Origin: Synechococcales cyanobacterium CNB
Lineage (GTDB): Bacteria > Planctomycetota > Phycisphaerae > Phycisphaerales > UBA1924
DNA: 64,000 bases
Direction of reading: 5' to 3'
Assembly: GCA_030263455.1 (NCBI GenBank)
Contig: SZOZ01000001.1
Span: forward strand, 297,275-361,274
The notes beneath the pieces were generated by a model, which was not told the origin of the DNA, made no database searches, and saw only the letters and a list, made by a program, of their open reading frames with translations. How positions within the stretch are numbered: position 1 is the stretch's first letter; each line of letters starts with the position of its first letter. The position numbers and the translations under genes were made by a program. Positions 53,477 to 63,649 of this stretch are shown piece by piece.

Positions 53477-54718
53477 TCATTCCCCGAGCGCACGAAGCAC
53501 GACCGTGGCGTACGCCCCACGGGACAGATCGAACGAAACTGTAACACGCAATCGCCCCGGGGTCAGTTCGTCGGCCTCAGCGCGGGACAGTGCAAACCCC
53601 TCCGCATGAACGAAGAGCGGTCGGGGCGCCTCGCCGAAGAACGGACGCCGGAGTCCAGGGATGCGGAGGCCATCGAGCGTCAGGCCTTGCTCGGCAAGAA
53701 CAGTCGCTGCGGCTTGCGACCAGGGGTCTTCGAGCCGCGTGCGCCGGGAGAGCAGGGGGAGTATGAGCGTGCGCCACCGCTCGCCGACCGAGGCCGCGAC
53801 CGGGAAGAGCATCTCCCCGAAGGGATCGTCGGATCGCAGGAGTCGGGGGCCTCGGATGCGTACCGTACCGCCCGATTCGGTGGGAGGCGTCTCATCCGCG
53901 ATCTGCCGGGCGAGGAGACGGGCCGCCTGGTTCCACAGGTACGATTGGTAAGCCTCGACGCTCATGGCCTGTGTGAAGTAGGGGAGCGCGGCGAACGCAT
54001 CACGGAACGAGCCACCCGAGGCGAGCACCTCGAACGCCGCTCGCTCGGGGCAGCGGGGGAGTTGGGCGACGAGGTCGCTCCAGTGTCCCCAGGCGGTGGC
54101 ACAGGCTCGGGTGATGCGCCGAGTGCGACCGGCGTCCTTGCGCGAAGGTGTGCCGATGGCGAGGCGAAGGGCTTGCTCGAACTCGCCTCGGATGAGGTGA
54201 CGGGCGACCCATCCCTGGCCATGCCGGGCGGAACCGAAGCGTTGATCGCCGAAGTAGTTGACGACGAGGAGTGAGCCCGGTTCGTCATGGGGCCGGAGCG
54301 CAGCGGCCCTTCGCTCCATCGTGCGTGCTCGTTCGCGGGTCAAGTCACGGACGACGATCCTGAATCGATTGCCAGCGATGCATTCGGCAGTCATGGGCTG
54401 ACCGGTGAATCCGAGCAGTTCGGCGGACCAGCCTCGGCCTTCGACGCGCTCCGCGGGTCTCCGGGTTGCGGGCACCGAGACGAGTTGTCGCGTTTCGGCG
54501 TGCTTGTCCTTCAGCCCGGCGTAGGCGACCTGCCCCTGGCGGACGCGGAGTTCGCGGGCGAGAAACCCGGCCGCGTCTGGCGTGGCGATCGAGGACTTTG
54601 CGAGGGCGTAGACCGCGTGCGGCGCATCTCGACCGGGCCGGTTGCGGAGGGAGTCGAGGAAGCCGGGGGCGGGCTGTTCCTCGACCATGAAGTCCGACGG
54701 CTGGCGGCGGATGGTCAT
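53477..54718 (-). CDS. truD: tRNA pseudouridine synthase TruD
   Basis: 413 residues, a family member longer than E. coli TruD (349). The catalytic Asp71 is in AGLKDKHAET, with NRFRIVV and NYFGDQRFG as further motifs. It modifies U13 in tRNA-Glu. It follows the UvrD-type helicase by nine bases; GAGG precedes the ATG. Confidence 0.92.
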   Translation of the reverse strand: MTIRRQPSDFMVEEQPAPGFLDSLRNRPGRDAPHAVYALAKSSIATPDAAGFLARELRVRQGQVAYAGLKDKHAETRQLVSVPATRRPAERVEGRGWSAELLGFTGQPMTAECIAGNRFRIVVRDLTRERARTMERRAAALRPHDEPGSLLVVNYFGDQRFGSARHGQGWVARHLIRGEFEQALRLAIGTPSRKDAGRTRRITRACATAWGHWSDLVAQLPRCPERAAFEVLASGGSFRDAFAALPYFTQAMSVEAYQSYLWNQAARLLARQIADETPPTESGGTVRIRGPRLLRSDDPFGEMLFPVAASVGERWRTLILPLLSRRTRLEDPWSQAAATVLAEQGLTLDGLRIPGLRRPFFGEAPRPLFVHAEGFALSRAEADELTPGRLRVTVSFDLSRGAYATVVLRALGE

Positions 54719-54727
54719 CGGGTCGCC

Positions 54728-57124
54728 TCAGGGGAGCCGCTGGAGGCGGGCGTATTCGAGGATGAGTGTCTTGTCGCCGACCTGGCCGAACCGGACCCGG
54801 ACCCGGATGCTTGTGCCTCCATCGAGGTCGAGGACCGTGCCCGTGCCGAACTGCGGGTGGCGGACGCGGCAGCCCGGCGGGAAGGCAGCTTTCGCCTGCG
54901 CGAGTCGGCCGCTTGAGGGTGATGTCGCTGCTGCAGCAGGGCGGGCGGACCTGTCGTTGACCGAATCGTGGTCGCGATCCTGGGCTTCTGCGAGGTCGAC
55001 GATGCGGATGTTCGACGGGTCGATTTCGTCGAGGAAACGGCTGGGGATGGTGCGTTCGGTCCGACCGCGCAGGGTACGTGTGCGAGCGCTTGAGATCTGG
55101 AGACGCCGCATGGCCCTGGTCATGCCGACGAAGAAGAGGCGGCGTTCCTCTTCAAGGTCGGATTCGGACTCCCAGGCGCGTGCGTGCGGCAGACAGCCCT
55201 CTTCGAGGCCGATGATGGCCACGGCGGGATATTCGAGGCCCTTGGCCGCGTGGAGGGTCATCAAGGTCACAGCGCCCTGGGCAGGGTCAATGGCATCGGC
55301 ATCGGCGACAAGTGAGACGCGTTCAAGGTACGCCCGGAGCAGCGCGAGAAGCGGGGGAGTCGCGGGCGGCTCGCCGTCCGCGGCGGCCCTGGCGCCGGGA
55401 AAGGTCATCGGGTCGGCCTCGGGATCGTACTCGGCCTCGAACTCGGCCGCGGACGAGACGACCTCGGCAAGGTTGTCGAGGCGTTCGCGGTCGGTCTCGG
55501 TGCCGCTCTCGGCCTGCTTGACGTACATCGCCTCAAGGCCGGACTCCTTGATGACGCGCTCGACGAGTTCGCTGAGCGTGCCGGCGACGCTCTGGCCGAG
55601 GAAGGTGCCTCCGCCGGTCCAGCCGTCGATCGTGGAGACGAACTTGCGGATCGCGCCGCTGGCCCGGGTTGAGAGGCCGGCGATGGACTCGACGCGGCGC
55701 ATGGCGTCGATGAGGGGCGTGCCGGCGCGTGCCGCCTCTAGCTCGACCGCGGCCAGCGTCGCTCCGCCGATGCCGCGTGCCGGCACGTTCACGATCCGAC
55801 TCAGCGAGACATCATCGGCGGGGTTCGCCACCACACGCAGATAGGCGAGTGCGTGCCTGACCTCCTCGCGCTGGTAGAACGCCGTGCCCCTGGCGACGAC
55901 GTACGGAGCGGCCGCCGCTCGAAGGGCGTCTTCGACCACGCGGGAGAGGGCGTTCGTCCGGTACAGCACGGCCAAGTCTCGCCAGGCCAGCCCCTCTTCA
56001 CGAAGGCGACGGAACCAACTCACGACAAGGTTCGCCTCGTCATGCTCGTCCTCGCAGAAGGCGACGGTGACAGGCTCGCCGCCGGGCTTGGAGGTGAAGA
56101 GATCCTTAGGCTTGCGCATGCGGTTACGGCGGATGACAGAGCCTGCCGCCCCGAGAATCGGCGCTGTGGAGCGGAAGTTCTCGCCGAGCATGATGACGGC
56201 GGCGTCGGGGTAGCGCTCCTCGAACTCGAGGATGTTCGTGATGTCCGCGCCACGCCATGAGTAGATGGATTGATCGGGATCGCCGACGACACAGACATTG
56301 GGGCGTGCCCCCTGCTCGCCCCCCCCCGCGAGCAGAGAGGCGATTACGAACTGAGCGTGGTTCGTGTCCTGGTACTCGTCGATGAGCAGGTACTGCCACC
56401 GATCGAGGCAGTCATCGCGGACCGATTTCGAGCGAGTGAGCATCGTCGCGGTGAGCAGGAGCAGGTCGTCGAAATCGACGGCGTTGGCAGCGCGGAGAGC
56501 CTTCTCGTACGCTTTGTGGATCTTGGCGGTCGTCTTCGCGGCGAAGTCGCCCGCCTCGGCGGCGAAGGCGTCGGCGGTCTGAAGACGGTTCTTGGCACGA
56601 CCGATCGCGGCGAGCATCGCGGCCGGAGGCCAGTTCGTCGTCGAGAGGTTGATCGATGCGATGACCTTCTTCATCAGCGCACCCTGATCCGCGGCGTCGT
56701 AGATGGTGAAGTCCGGTCCGATGCCCAGATCGACGCCCTCGGCCCTGGCCGTCTCGGCGTAGCGGCGCAGCAGGCGGGCGCAGAGTGCGTGGAACGTGGT
56801 CACCGTCAGCCCGCGTACCCGCCGGGCGGCCGGGCCTTCGGTGTCGCTTGACGGGTTCAGGAGCGAATGGACGCGCTCGCGCATCTCGCCCGCGGCCCTG
56901 TTCGTGAAGGTCAGGGCAAGGATCGACCAGGCCGGCACACCGCACCCGATCAGGTAGGCGATCCGTCGCGTGATGACGCGGGTCTTGCCGGACCCCGCGG
57001 CCGCGAGAACGAGGAGCGGCCCCTCGGTGGTGGTGACCGCTCGCCGCTGCGGCTCGGTGAGGTCGGTCAGGAGGTGGTCCAGTTCGGGGGCTTCGGAAGC
57101 TCTGCCCGCATCCGTTCGGGTCAT
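54728..57124 (-). CDS. uvrD: UvrD/PcrA-type DNA helicase
   Basis: 798 residues of superfamily 1A. Motif I is AAAGSGKTRV, motif II LLIDEYQDTN, motif III GDPDQSIYSWRGA, and motif VI includes EEERRLFFVGMTRAM. The C-terminal end has a short Tudor-like region (GCRVRHPQFGTGTVL) typical of PcrA, which contacts RNA polymerase. It works in repair and replication restart. AAGGAG lies 5 nt before the ATG; upstream in-frame codons lack homology. Confidence 0.93.
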   Translation of the reverse strand: MTRTDAGRASEAPELDHLLTDLTEPQRRAVTTTEGPLLVLAAAGSGKTRVITRRIAYLIGCGVPAWSILALTFTNRAAGEMRERVHSLLNPSSDTEGPAARRVRGLTVTTFHALCARLLRRYAETARAEGVDLGIGPDFTIYDAADQGALMKKVIASINLSTTNWPPAAMLAAIGRAKNRLQTADAFAAEAGDFAAKTTAKIHKAYEKALRAANAVDFDDLLLLTATMLTRSKSVRDDCLDRWQYLLIDEYQDTNHAQFVIASLLAGGGEQGARPNVCVVGDPDQSIYSWRGADITNILEFEERYPDAAVIMLGENFRSTAPILGAAGSVIRRNRMRKPKDLFTSKPGGEPVTVAFCEDEHDEANLVVSWFRRLREEGLAWRDLAVLYRTNALSRVVEDALRAAAAPYVVARGTAFYQREEVRHALAYLRVVANPADDVSLSRIVNVPARGIGGATLAAVELEAARAGTPLIDAMRRVESIAGLSTRASGAIRKFVSTIDGWTGGGTFLGQSVAGTLSELVERVIKESGLEAMYVKQAESGTETDRERLDNLAEVVSSAAEFEAEYDPEADPMTFPGARAAADGEPPATPPLLALLRAYLERVSLVADADAIDPAQGAVTLMTLHAAKGLEYPAVAIIGLEEGCLPHARAWESESDLEEERRLFFVGMTRAMRRLQISSARTRTLRGRTERTIPSRFLDEIDPSNIRIVDLAEAQDRDHDSVNDRSARPAAAATSPSSGRLAQAKAAFPPGCRVRHPQFGTGTVLDLDGGTSIRVRVRFGQVGDKTLILEYARLQRLP

Positions 57125-57358
57125 CGTCGCTCCTTGCTGCCGGAGCGTAGCGAGCGCGGCGTGGCGACGACACACCACCAGCCGTGTACCGAACTCCCGA
57201 TCGCAGAGGGGGAGAACCACCCAAGCCCATCTCTCGTATGGCCGATGGAAGGGATACCGCGAGGCGGAGCCTCGGGGATGTACCATTGACAGGGCGCGGC
57301 GGTGGATTTACGGTTCCCCCGCGCGTGAGGGGGATGGAAGGGCACGGCAGCCGACCGG

Positions 57359-58738
57359 ATGAGCCAGGCGCACCGCGAACCAGACCTGACCGAGAGCAGG
57401 ACCGCCGGGCGGCCCGGTGACACCAAGCCCGTCGCACCGCCGACGGACAGCGTGCCTTCGTCTCACGATACGGATACCCCCCAGGATCTCGCCAAAGGAG
57501 GTACGAACGTTGACACGCTCGTCGGTCGGCTCGTGGTTGAGCAAGGCCTGGCGACGTCCGAGGAGGTGCAGGCCTGCCTTGAGCTGTCTCGGCGTGCGCG
57601 TGAGGTCGAGGCCAATCAGCGGTCGCTGGTTGAGCTGCTCGTGGACAACGAGTACGTCACGCGACGGCAGGTGGCGAGGCTTCGTCAGATCATCGAGGCC
57701 GAGCGATCAGGGCAGCAGATTCCCGGCTACAAGCTCCTCGGGAAACTCGGCGCGGGAGCGATGGCGACGGTGTACAAGGCCAAGCAACTGAGCCTCGACC
57801 GCATGGTCGCGATCAAGGTGCTGCCGCGGAAGTATTCCGCGAATCCGCAGTTCATCGAGCGGTTCTACGCCGAGGGTCGCGCTGCGGCCCAGCTGAACCA
57901 CCCCAACATCGTGCAGGCGTTCGACGTCGGCAAGGCGGGCGACCACCACTACTTCGTGATGGAGTACGTGGACGGTCGCACGGTCTACGACGACATCGCC
58001 AAGCACCGGCGGTTCAGCGAGGCGGAGGCGCTCGACGTGGTGATCCAGGTCGCTGAGGCGCTGGAGCACGCGCACTCGAAGGGCCTGATCCACCGCGATG
58101 TGAAGCCCAAGAACGTCATGCTGACGAAGGAGGGCGTCGCGAAACTGGCGGACATGGGCCTGGCGCGGGCGATCACGGACAAGGAGGCCGCGGAGGCCGA
58201 GGCGGGCAAGGCCTTCGGCACGCCGTACTACATCTCGCCGGAGCAGATCCGTGGCGAGAAGAACATCGCCCCGCCTGCGGACATCTACTCGCTGGGGGCG
58301 ACGCTCTACCACATGGTGACGGGGTCTGTGCCGTTCGACGGCAAGAACCCCTCGGCGGTGATGCACAAGCACCTGAAGGCGGACCTTGTCCCTCCGGACC
58401 ACGTCAATCCGAAACTGGGGGCCGGGATCAGCGAGGTCATCGAGATGATGATGGCCAAGGATCCGCGGCGGCGGTACCAGAACTGTACCGATCTCCTGAT
58501 CGACCTCCGGGCGATCCGAAAGGGTGAGACACCGCCGATCGCCCACAAGGACGTGCTTCCGGCGGACACCGTGGCGAGCCTTGCGGCGGCGGAGGCGGCA
58601 GCCCCGGCGGAGATCGCCGTGGACACGACGGTCGCAGGGGCGGGGTCGGTATTCAAGGAGCCGCTGTTCATCATCATGTGCGTGATTGCGGTCATCAGCA
58701 TCACGTTCAATGTCGTTCTGCTGGCTCTTCGCGGATGA
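57359..58738 (+). CDS. membrane Ser/Thr protein kinase with N-terminal extension
   Basis: 459 residues. Kinase domain at 124-390: GAGAMATVY loop, Lys153 in VAIKVL, HRDVKPKN catalytic loop near 244, DMG instead of DFG, and GTPYYISPEQIRG. After a spacer a membrane segment lies near 432-455, so the kinase faces the cytoplasm. Residues 50-115 (LVGRLVVEQGLATSEEVQACLEL.. VDNEYVTRRQVARL) resemble a helical MshEN/GspE N-terminal fold. The target is unknown. It is divergent from the helicase gene. Confidence 0.9.
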   Translation: MSQAHREPDLTESRTAGRPGDTKPVAPPTDSVPSSHDTDTPQDLAKGGTNVDTLVGRLVVEQGLATSEEVQACLELSRRAREVEANQRSLVELLVDNEYVTRRQVARLRQIIEAERSGQQIPGYKLLGKLGAGAMATVYKAKQLSLDRMVAIKVLPRKYSANPQFIERFYAEGRAAAQLNHPNIVQAFDVGKAGDHHYFVMEYVDGRTVYDDIAKHRRFSEAEALDVVIQVAEALEHAHSKGLIHRDVKPKNVMLTKEGVAKLADMGLARAITDKEAAEAEAGKAFGTPYYISPEQIRGEKNIAPPADIYSLGATLYHMVTGSVPFDGKNPSAVMHKHLKADLVPPDHVNPKLGAGISEVIEMMMAKDPRRRYQNCTDLLIDLRAIRKGETPPIAHKDVLPADTVASLAAAEAAAPAEIAVDTTVAGAGSVFKEPLFIIMCVIAVISITFNVVLLALRG

Positions 58739-58751
58739 AGCCGGATTGGGC

Positions 58752-58780
58752 TTGCCTTGTGGGTCGGTCCCGTGTTAGGC
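58752..58780 (+). promoter_or_regulatory. possible infC promoter
   Basis: TTGCCT (58752-58757), 17 bp, then TTAGGC (58775-58780). A weak match. The 291-bp gap from the kinase stop to infC holds no gene. Confidence 0.3.
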
Positions 58781-59029
58781 TTGGGGACCGCTTGCCGGGA
58801 CAGGCCCGGCGGGGCGGGGTTCAGGGTTCGGAGGCACGGCGCGGTGATCAACTCGGCACAGACGATCGCGGCCGGCGCTTCCGCCCGTGGGCGGCGTTCG
58901 GCGGCGCGGTCATGACCCAGCCCCCGGCCCCCACAGTCCGCACATTTCTCCGTCATCGCGGGGAGCGCTCCCCGCGGGTTGCCGTTGGATCGCACGGGGG
59001 CATCCCCTGCCAGACCAGGAGTGCATGAC

Positions 59030-59776
<747 letters not shown>

Positions 59777-59780
59777 TTGC

Positions 59781-59806
59781 GGCACGATGCCCCGACGCCT
59801 CGTGCC
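59781..59806 (+). terminator. terminator-like hairpin after infC
   Basis: GGCACGA (59781-59787) and TCGTGCC (59800-59806) with a 12-nt loop, four bases after the infC stop, then TCGGTTGCTATCTT. It lies between convergent genes. Confidence 0.55.
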
Positions 59807-59824
59807 TCGGTTGCTATCTTCATG

Positions 59825-61138
59825 TCAATCGTGCCGCAAGGCGACGATGGGGTCCTGCTTGGCCGCCTGTCGCGCGGGGTAGATTCCGAATATCAGCCCG
59901 GTGATCGTCGCGACGACGAAGGCAACCGCGATGGACCAGCCCGTGACCTGGGTATGAAGTTGGGCATCGGATTTGAGCAGTTCGAGAACGAACGGCCCGG
60001 CGTAGCCGAGCAGCACGCTCGCGCCGACGCCGAGGGCGACGCCGATGACGCCACCGATGCCGGAGAGCACCCCCGTCTCGACGACGAACTGCGAGACGAT
60101 GTCGAATCGCTTCGCGCCGACAGCCCTGCGGATGCCGATCTCGCGGGTGCGTTCCTGCACGGTGGCGAGCATGATGTTCATGATGCCGATGCCGCCGACG
60201 AGGAGCGAGATGCCCGCGACCATGCCGAGCACAACCTGCCACGTGAGGGCGGTGCGTTTGGCCTGTTCGAGGAGTTCGTAGGGGACGATGATGGAGATGT
60301 CCGTCAGATCGGGGTGGCGAACGGCCATGAGCCGGTGGAGGCGGGCAGCGTCGCTGAGGACGGTTTCGCGGGCCGGTGAGACGATATAGACCTCCGACAC
60401 CTGGACCTCGTTTCCGGTGAAGGAGCCGGCGGATCGGCGGAGGACAAGGTCGCCGAAGACATCGTTGGCGGTCGTGACCGGGATGTGGACGTCGTGATTC
60501 ATGTCGCGGCCGACGAGTTTCGCGCCGGCCCCGCCCGCCAGGCCGACGGGCGCCAGGACGCCGACGACGGTGAAGGCCTTGTCGTCGATGTTGATGGTCA
60601 GGCCGATCGGGTCTTCGTAGGGGAAGAGGGCACGGGCGACCTCCTTGCCGATGACCGCGACCATCGCGCCCTCGTCGATGTCGCGCTGCGTGAGGAAACG
60701 GCCTCGCGCGATGCGAAGCCCGGCCGCTCCGAGCAGTTCCGGCGTGCTCCCGAAGGCCTGGCTGGTGCGCACGCGGTCGGCACGGAGCACCTGCCCGCCG
60801 ACTTCCTTGAGCGCGACGATGCTCTCGGCATGCGGGAAGTTGTCTCGAAGGACTTTCAGGTCGTCGCGGGTCAGGCCGTAGCGGCTGATCATGCCGGTCT
60901 GCTGGCCGCCCTGCTGCGTGATGGAGTCCGCGGGGCGCTCCGATCGAACGATGAGATTGCGTGCGCCGAGTTGTTCGAGCTGCAGGAGGGCTTCCCGCTT
61001 CGAGCCTTCGCCGATCGAGACCATGATGATGACGGCCGCAACGCCGAGGATGATGCCCAGGGCGGTCAGAAACGACCGGAGCATGTGCAGCCTGAGGTTG
61101 CGGAGTCCGAGGCGAAAGGTCTCGAGGAAGTAACTCAC
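59825..61138 (-). CDS. MacB-like ABC transporter permease
   Basis: 437 residues. N-terminal membrane segment (LTALGIILGVAAVIIMVS), a large periplasmic domain (about 45-290), and three C-terminal segments with the FtsX/MacB signature GGIGIMNIMLATVQERTREIGIRRAVGA. It would act with an ATPase and an outer membrane channel in export of lipoprotein, peptide or drug; neither is adjacent. The start is GTG at 61138 with weak GGGAAA. Confidence 0.88.
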   Translation of the reverse strand: MSYFLETFRLGLRNLRLHMLRSFLTALGIILGVAAVIIMVSIGEGSKREALLQLEQLGARNLIVRSERPADSITQQGGQQTGMISRYGLTRDDLKVLRDNFPHAESIVALKEVGGQVLRADRVRTSQAFGSTPELLGAAGLRIARGRFLTQRDIDEGAMVAVIGKEVARALFPYEDPIGLTINIDDKAFTVVGVLAPVGLAGGAGAKLVGRDMNHDVHIPVTTANDVFGDLVLRRSAGSFTGNEVQVSEVYIVSPARETVLSDAARLHRLMAVRHPDLTDISIIVPYELLEQAKRTALTWQVVLGMVAGISLLVGGIGIMNIMLATVQERTREIGIRRAVGAKRFDIVSQFVVETGVLSGIGGVIGVALGVGASVLLGYAGPFVLELLKSDAQLHTQVTGWSIAVAFVVATITGLIFGIYPARQAAKQDPIVALRHD

Positions 61139-61231
61139 GGCGATTTCCCGGGGTCCGAAGCCAGCCCGTCGATCGCCGGCGTCATGCGGGTCGAACGGCT
61201 GGCCGATACTCTAGGTCCGGGAGACGTACCG

Positions 61232-61528
61232 ATGAGCCTCGTGCAGGTTGGCGCGGAAACCGAGACCGATCGCGGATGGTCGTACGAGGTGCGCGTCGCG
61301 GCACCGGGCGGGGGCGTCACCCGGCACGTGGTCACGCTCGCCTGGGTGGACCACGACTACTGGTGCGGCGGGACACGGCCGCCGAGCGAGGTCATCGAAC
61401 GACTGGTGACGTTCGTGGCGGGACGGATTCGGGCAGGCCTCCCAGAGCGGTTCGACGCCGCGACGGCAAGGCGCTGGCTCCCGGACGTGGACACGGAAAT
61501 GATGCGGTCGCTCGCACCGCACGAGTGA
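61232..61528 (+). CDS. small protein of unknown function
   Basis: 98 residues, soluble, beta/alpha, with a WVDHDYWCGG motif in the middle. GGGAG lies eight bases before the ATG; a longer start at 61184 is possible. It is convergent with argH. No family recognised. Confidence 0.55.
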   Translation: MSLVQVGAETETDRGWSYEVRVAAPGGGVTRHVVTLAWVDHDYWCGGTRPPSEVIERLVTFVAGRIRAGLPERFDAATARRWLPDVDTEMMRSLAPHE

Positions 61529-61560
61529 CCTGCTGACGCGCGCGATCGCAGCGCACCCGA

Positions 61561-62958
61561 TCAGGCGCGGATACCGAGCCTCTGCTTGAACGCAACGACG
61601 GCCTGCCTGACTTTCGCGGGCGCGGTTCCCCCGAGGACGTTGCGCTTGTCGAGTGTTGCATCGAGGGTGAGCCGAGGATAGACATCCTCTTCCGCCGCCG
61701 GGGCGTGCGTGCGAATGTCGTCGATAGGGAGGTCTTCGAGTGCACACCCGCGAGCAATGGCTTCGCGCACAAGCCTGCCCGTCTGCTCGTGGGCATCCCG
61801 GAAAGGCACGCCCTTGCCGACCAGATAATCGGCGAGTTCGGTCGCGTTCGCGTGGCCGCCGACGGCAGCCGCCCTGCAGCGAACGCGGTCGAACCGGCAA
61901 CCGGTGACGACGCGCTCGGCGAGATTCAGGCAGAGAGACAACTGGTTCATCGTGTCAAAGAGGGGTTCCTTGTCCTCCTGCAAGTCCTTGTTGTACGCGA
62001 ACGGCAGGCCCTTCAGAGCGGTGAGGAATCCGGTGTGCGTGCCGATGATCCGACCCGCCTTGCCGCGAAGGAGCTCGCACCCGTCGGGGTTCTTCTTCTG
62101 CGGCATGATGGAAGACCCGCTGGTGACGGCGTCGTCCATCTCGACCAGCCCGAACTCGCTCGACGAGTAGAGGATCAGTTCCTCGCCGAGACGTGAGAGA
62201 TGGACGGCGCAGATGGCCGCCGCGGAGAGCGTCTCGGCGACAAAGTCGCGGTCGGCGACCGCGTCCATGCTGTTGGTGGTTGGGCCGTCAAACCCGAGTT
62301 CGCGGGCGAGCGCTGCACGGTCGATCGGATAGGCCGTGCCGGCGAGCGCGGCCGACCCCAGCGGGCACAGGTTCGCACGCACACGTGCATCGGCGAACCT
62401 TGCTGCGTCGCGGTCAAACGAGTCAGCATGCGCGAGCGCCCAATGAGCGAGCAAGACCGGCTGGGCGCGCTGCAGGTGCGTATAGCCCGGGAACGGGGTG
62501 TCGATCTCGCGTTCGGCGAGGGCGACGAGCGCACGCTGCAACACCCGCAACTCCGCACTCCGTTCGTCGATCGCCCCTCGCAACCACAAGCGCAGGTCGG
62601 TCGCCACCTGATCGTTGCGGCTCCTTCCCGTGTGCAGTTTCTTGCCGAGCGGGCCGAGCATCGCGACCAGCCGCCGTTCGACCCAGGTGTGGACGTCCTC
62701 GGCGCCGGATTCGCAGGGCGGTTCTGGCGACTGAGTGACCTCCTCGTCAAGGTCGGTCAGCGCGATTTCGAGTCGTGCGACCTCGTCGGGGGTCAGCACG
62801 CCCGCCGTACCCAAGGCCCTCGCCCAGGCCTTCGAGCCGGCGATATCCTGGCGAACCAGCCGCCAGTCGAAGGCAAGGGAATCGTTGATGGCCCTGAAGA
62901 CGGCGTCCGGCCCACCCGCGAACCGGCCGCCCCAGAGAGAGTGTGAAGGCTGTGTCAT
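61561..62958 (-). CDS. argH: argininosuccinate lyase
   Basis: 465 residues, normal length. The superfamily signature GSSIMPQKKNPDG holds the catalytic Ser loop, and TGRSRNDQ is the second conserved region. It releases arginine and fumarate, the last step of arginine biosynthesis. No other arg gene is adjacent. The ATG follows a TACACT box by seven bases without a ribosome site, suggesting a leaderless transcript. Confidence 0.96.
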   Translation of the reverse strand: MTQPSHSLWGGRFAGGPDAVFRAINDSLAFDWRLVRQDIAGSKAWARALGTAGVLTPDEVARLEIALTDLDEEVTQSPEPPCESGAEDVHTWVERRLVAMLGPLGKKLHTGRSRNDQVATDLRLWLRGAIDERSAELRVLQRALVALAEREIDTPFPGYTHLQRAQPVLLAHWALAHADSFDRDAARFADARVRANLCPLGSAALAGTAYPIDRAALARELGFDGPTTNSMDAVADRDFVAETLSAAAICAVHLSRLGEELILYSSSEFGLVEMDDAVTSGSSIMPQKKNPDGCELLRGKAGRIIGTHTGFLTALKGLPFAYNKDLQEDKEPLFDTMNQLSLCLNLAERVVTGCRFDRVRCRAAAVGGHANATELADYLVGKGVPFRDAHEQTGRLVREAIARGCALEDLPIDDIRTHAPAAEEDVYPRLTLDATLDKRNVLGGTAPAKVRQAVVAFKQRLGIRA

Positions 62959-62965
62959 GCCGTCG

Positions 62966-62971
62966 AGTGTA
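62966..62971 (-). promoter_or_regulatory. -10 box, leaderless, argH
   Basis: TACACT on the minus strand, seven bases before the argH ATG, with no Shine-Dalgarno. The opposite gene 63057 has the same box in mirror position. No clear -35. Confidence 0.5.
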
Positions 62972-63044
62972 CGCCGCAGGCCGCTCGGATCGGCATGGAC
63001 GCCGCTGCCCGCGTGTGGCGGCTGGATGTCGATGAGGCAGTTGT

Positions 63045-63050
63045 TACACT
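63045..63050 (+). promoter_or_regulatory. -10 box, leaderless, ECF sigma gene
   Basis: TACACT, six bases before the ATG at 63057, with no ribosome-binding site between. No -35 of normal sequence is visible. Confidence 0.5.
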
Positions 63051-63056
63051 GCGGGC

Positions 63057-63644
63057 ATGACCGATGACGATGGGAGCCATCGCGGGTGTTCCAGGAGCAT
63101 CAGGCCGTCACCCGAACTCCTCGACGCCGTCTATGCCCAACTTCGAGCCATCGCTCAGCGTGCAATGGCGGCCGAGGGGTCCAGCCACACTCTGCAAGCC
63201 ACCGCCCTTGTCCATGAGGCCTTCCTGCGGTTGTCGGAGGGTCGTCAGAAGCCGTGGGCGAATGAGGCCCATTTCTTCGCCGCGGCCGCAGAGGCCATGC
63301 GCCGCATCCTTCTCGACCATGCCAAGTCGAAGCGACGGGTGAAGCGGGGGGGAGGCCGACCGAGGCTGCCTCTGGACGTGGCGTGTGTAGTCGATTTGGC
63401 CTCCGGCGACGATCCTGATCGAATCGAGGCGTTTGACAGGGTCTTCCGTCGCTTTGAGCACGAGTCGCCCGACGCAGCGGAAGTCGTGCGGCTTCGGTTC
63501 TACGCAGGGCTGAGCGTGGAACAGACTGCGGCATCGCTTGGAGTATCCACGCGAACGGTCAACAGGCACTGGACGTACGGCCGTGCGTGGCTCGCGCGCG
63601 AGCTCCAGCGCGAGGCGAACGCCCCGAGTCTTCCGGAGGGGTGA
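63057..63644 (+). CDS. ECF-type RNA polymerase sigma factor
   Basis: 195 residues. Sigma region 2 has TALVHEAFLRLSEG and HFFAAAAEAMRRILLDHA, region 4 has VVRLRFYAGLSVEQTAASLGVSTRTVNRHWTYGRAWL. This matches the ECF group common in planctomycetes and acidobacteria, usually beside a Ser/Thr kinase, as here. It likely directs RNA polymerase to genes under kinase control. Stop overlaps a GTG of the next gene. Confidence 0.9.
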   Translation: MTDDDGSHRGCSRSIRPSPELLDAVYAQLRAIAQRAMAAEGSSHTLQATALVHEAFLRLSEGRQKPWANEAHFFAAAAEAMRRILLDHAKSKRRVKRGGGRPRLPLDVACVVDLASGDDPDRIEAFDRVFRRFEHESPDAAEVVRLRFYAGLSVEQTAASLGVSTRTVNRHWTYGRAWLARELQREANAPSLPEG

Positions 63645-63649
63645 CCCAC

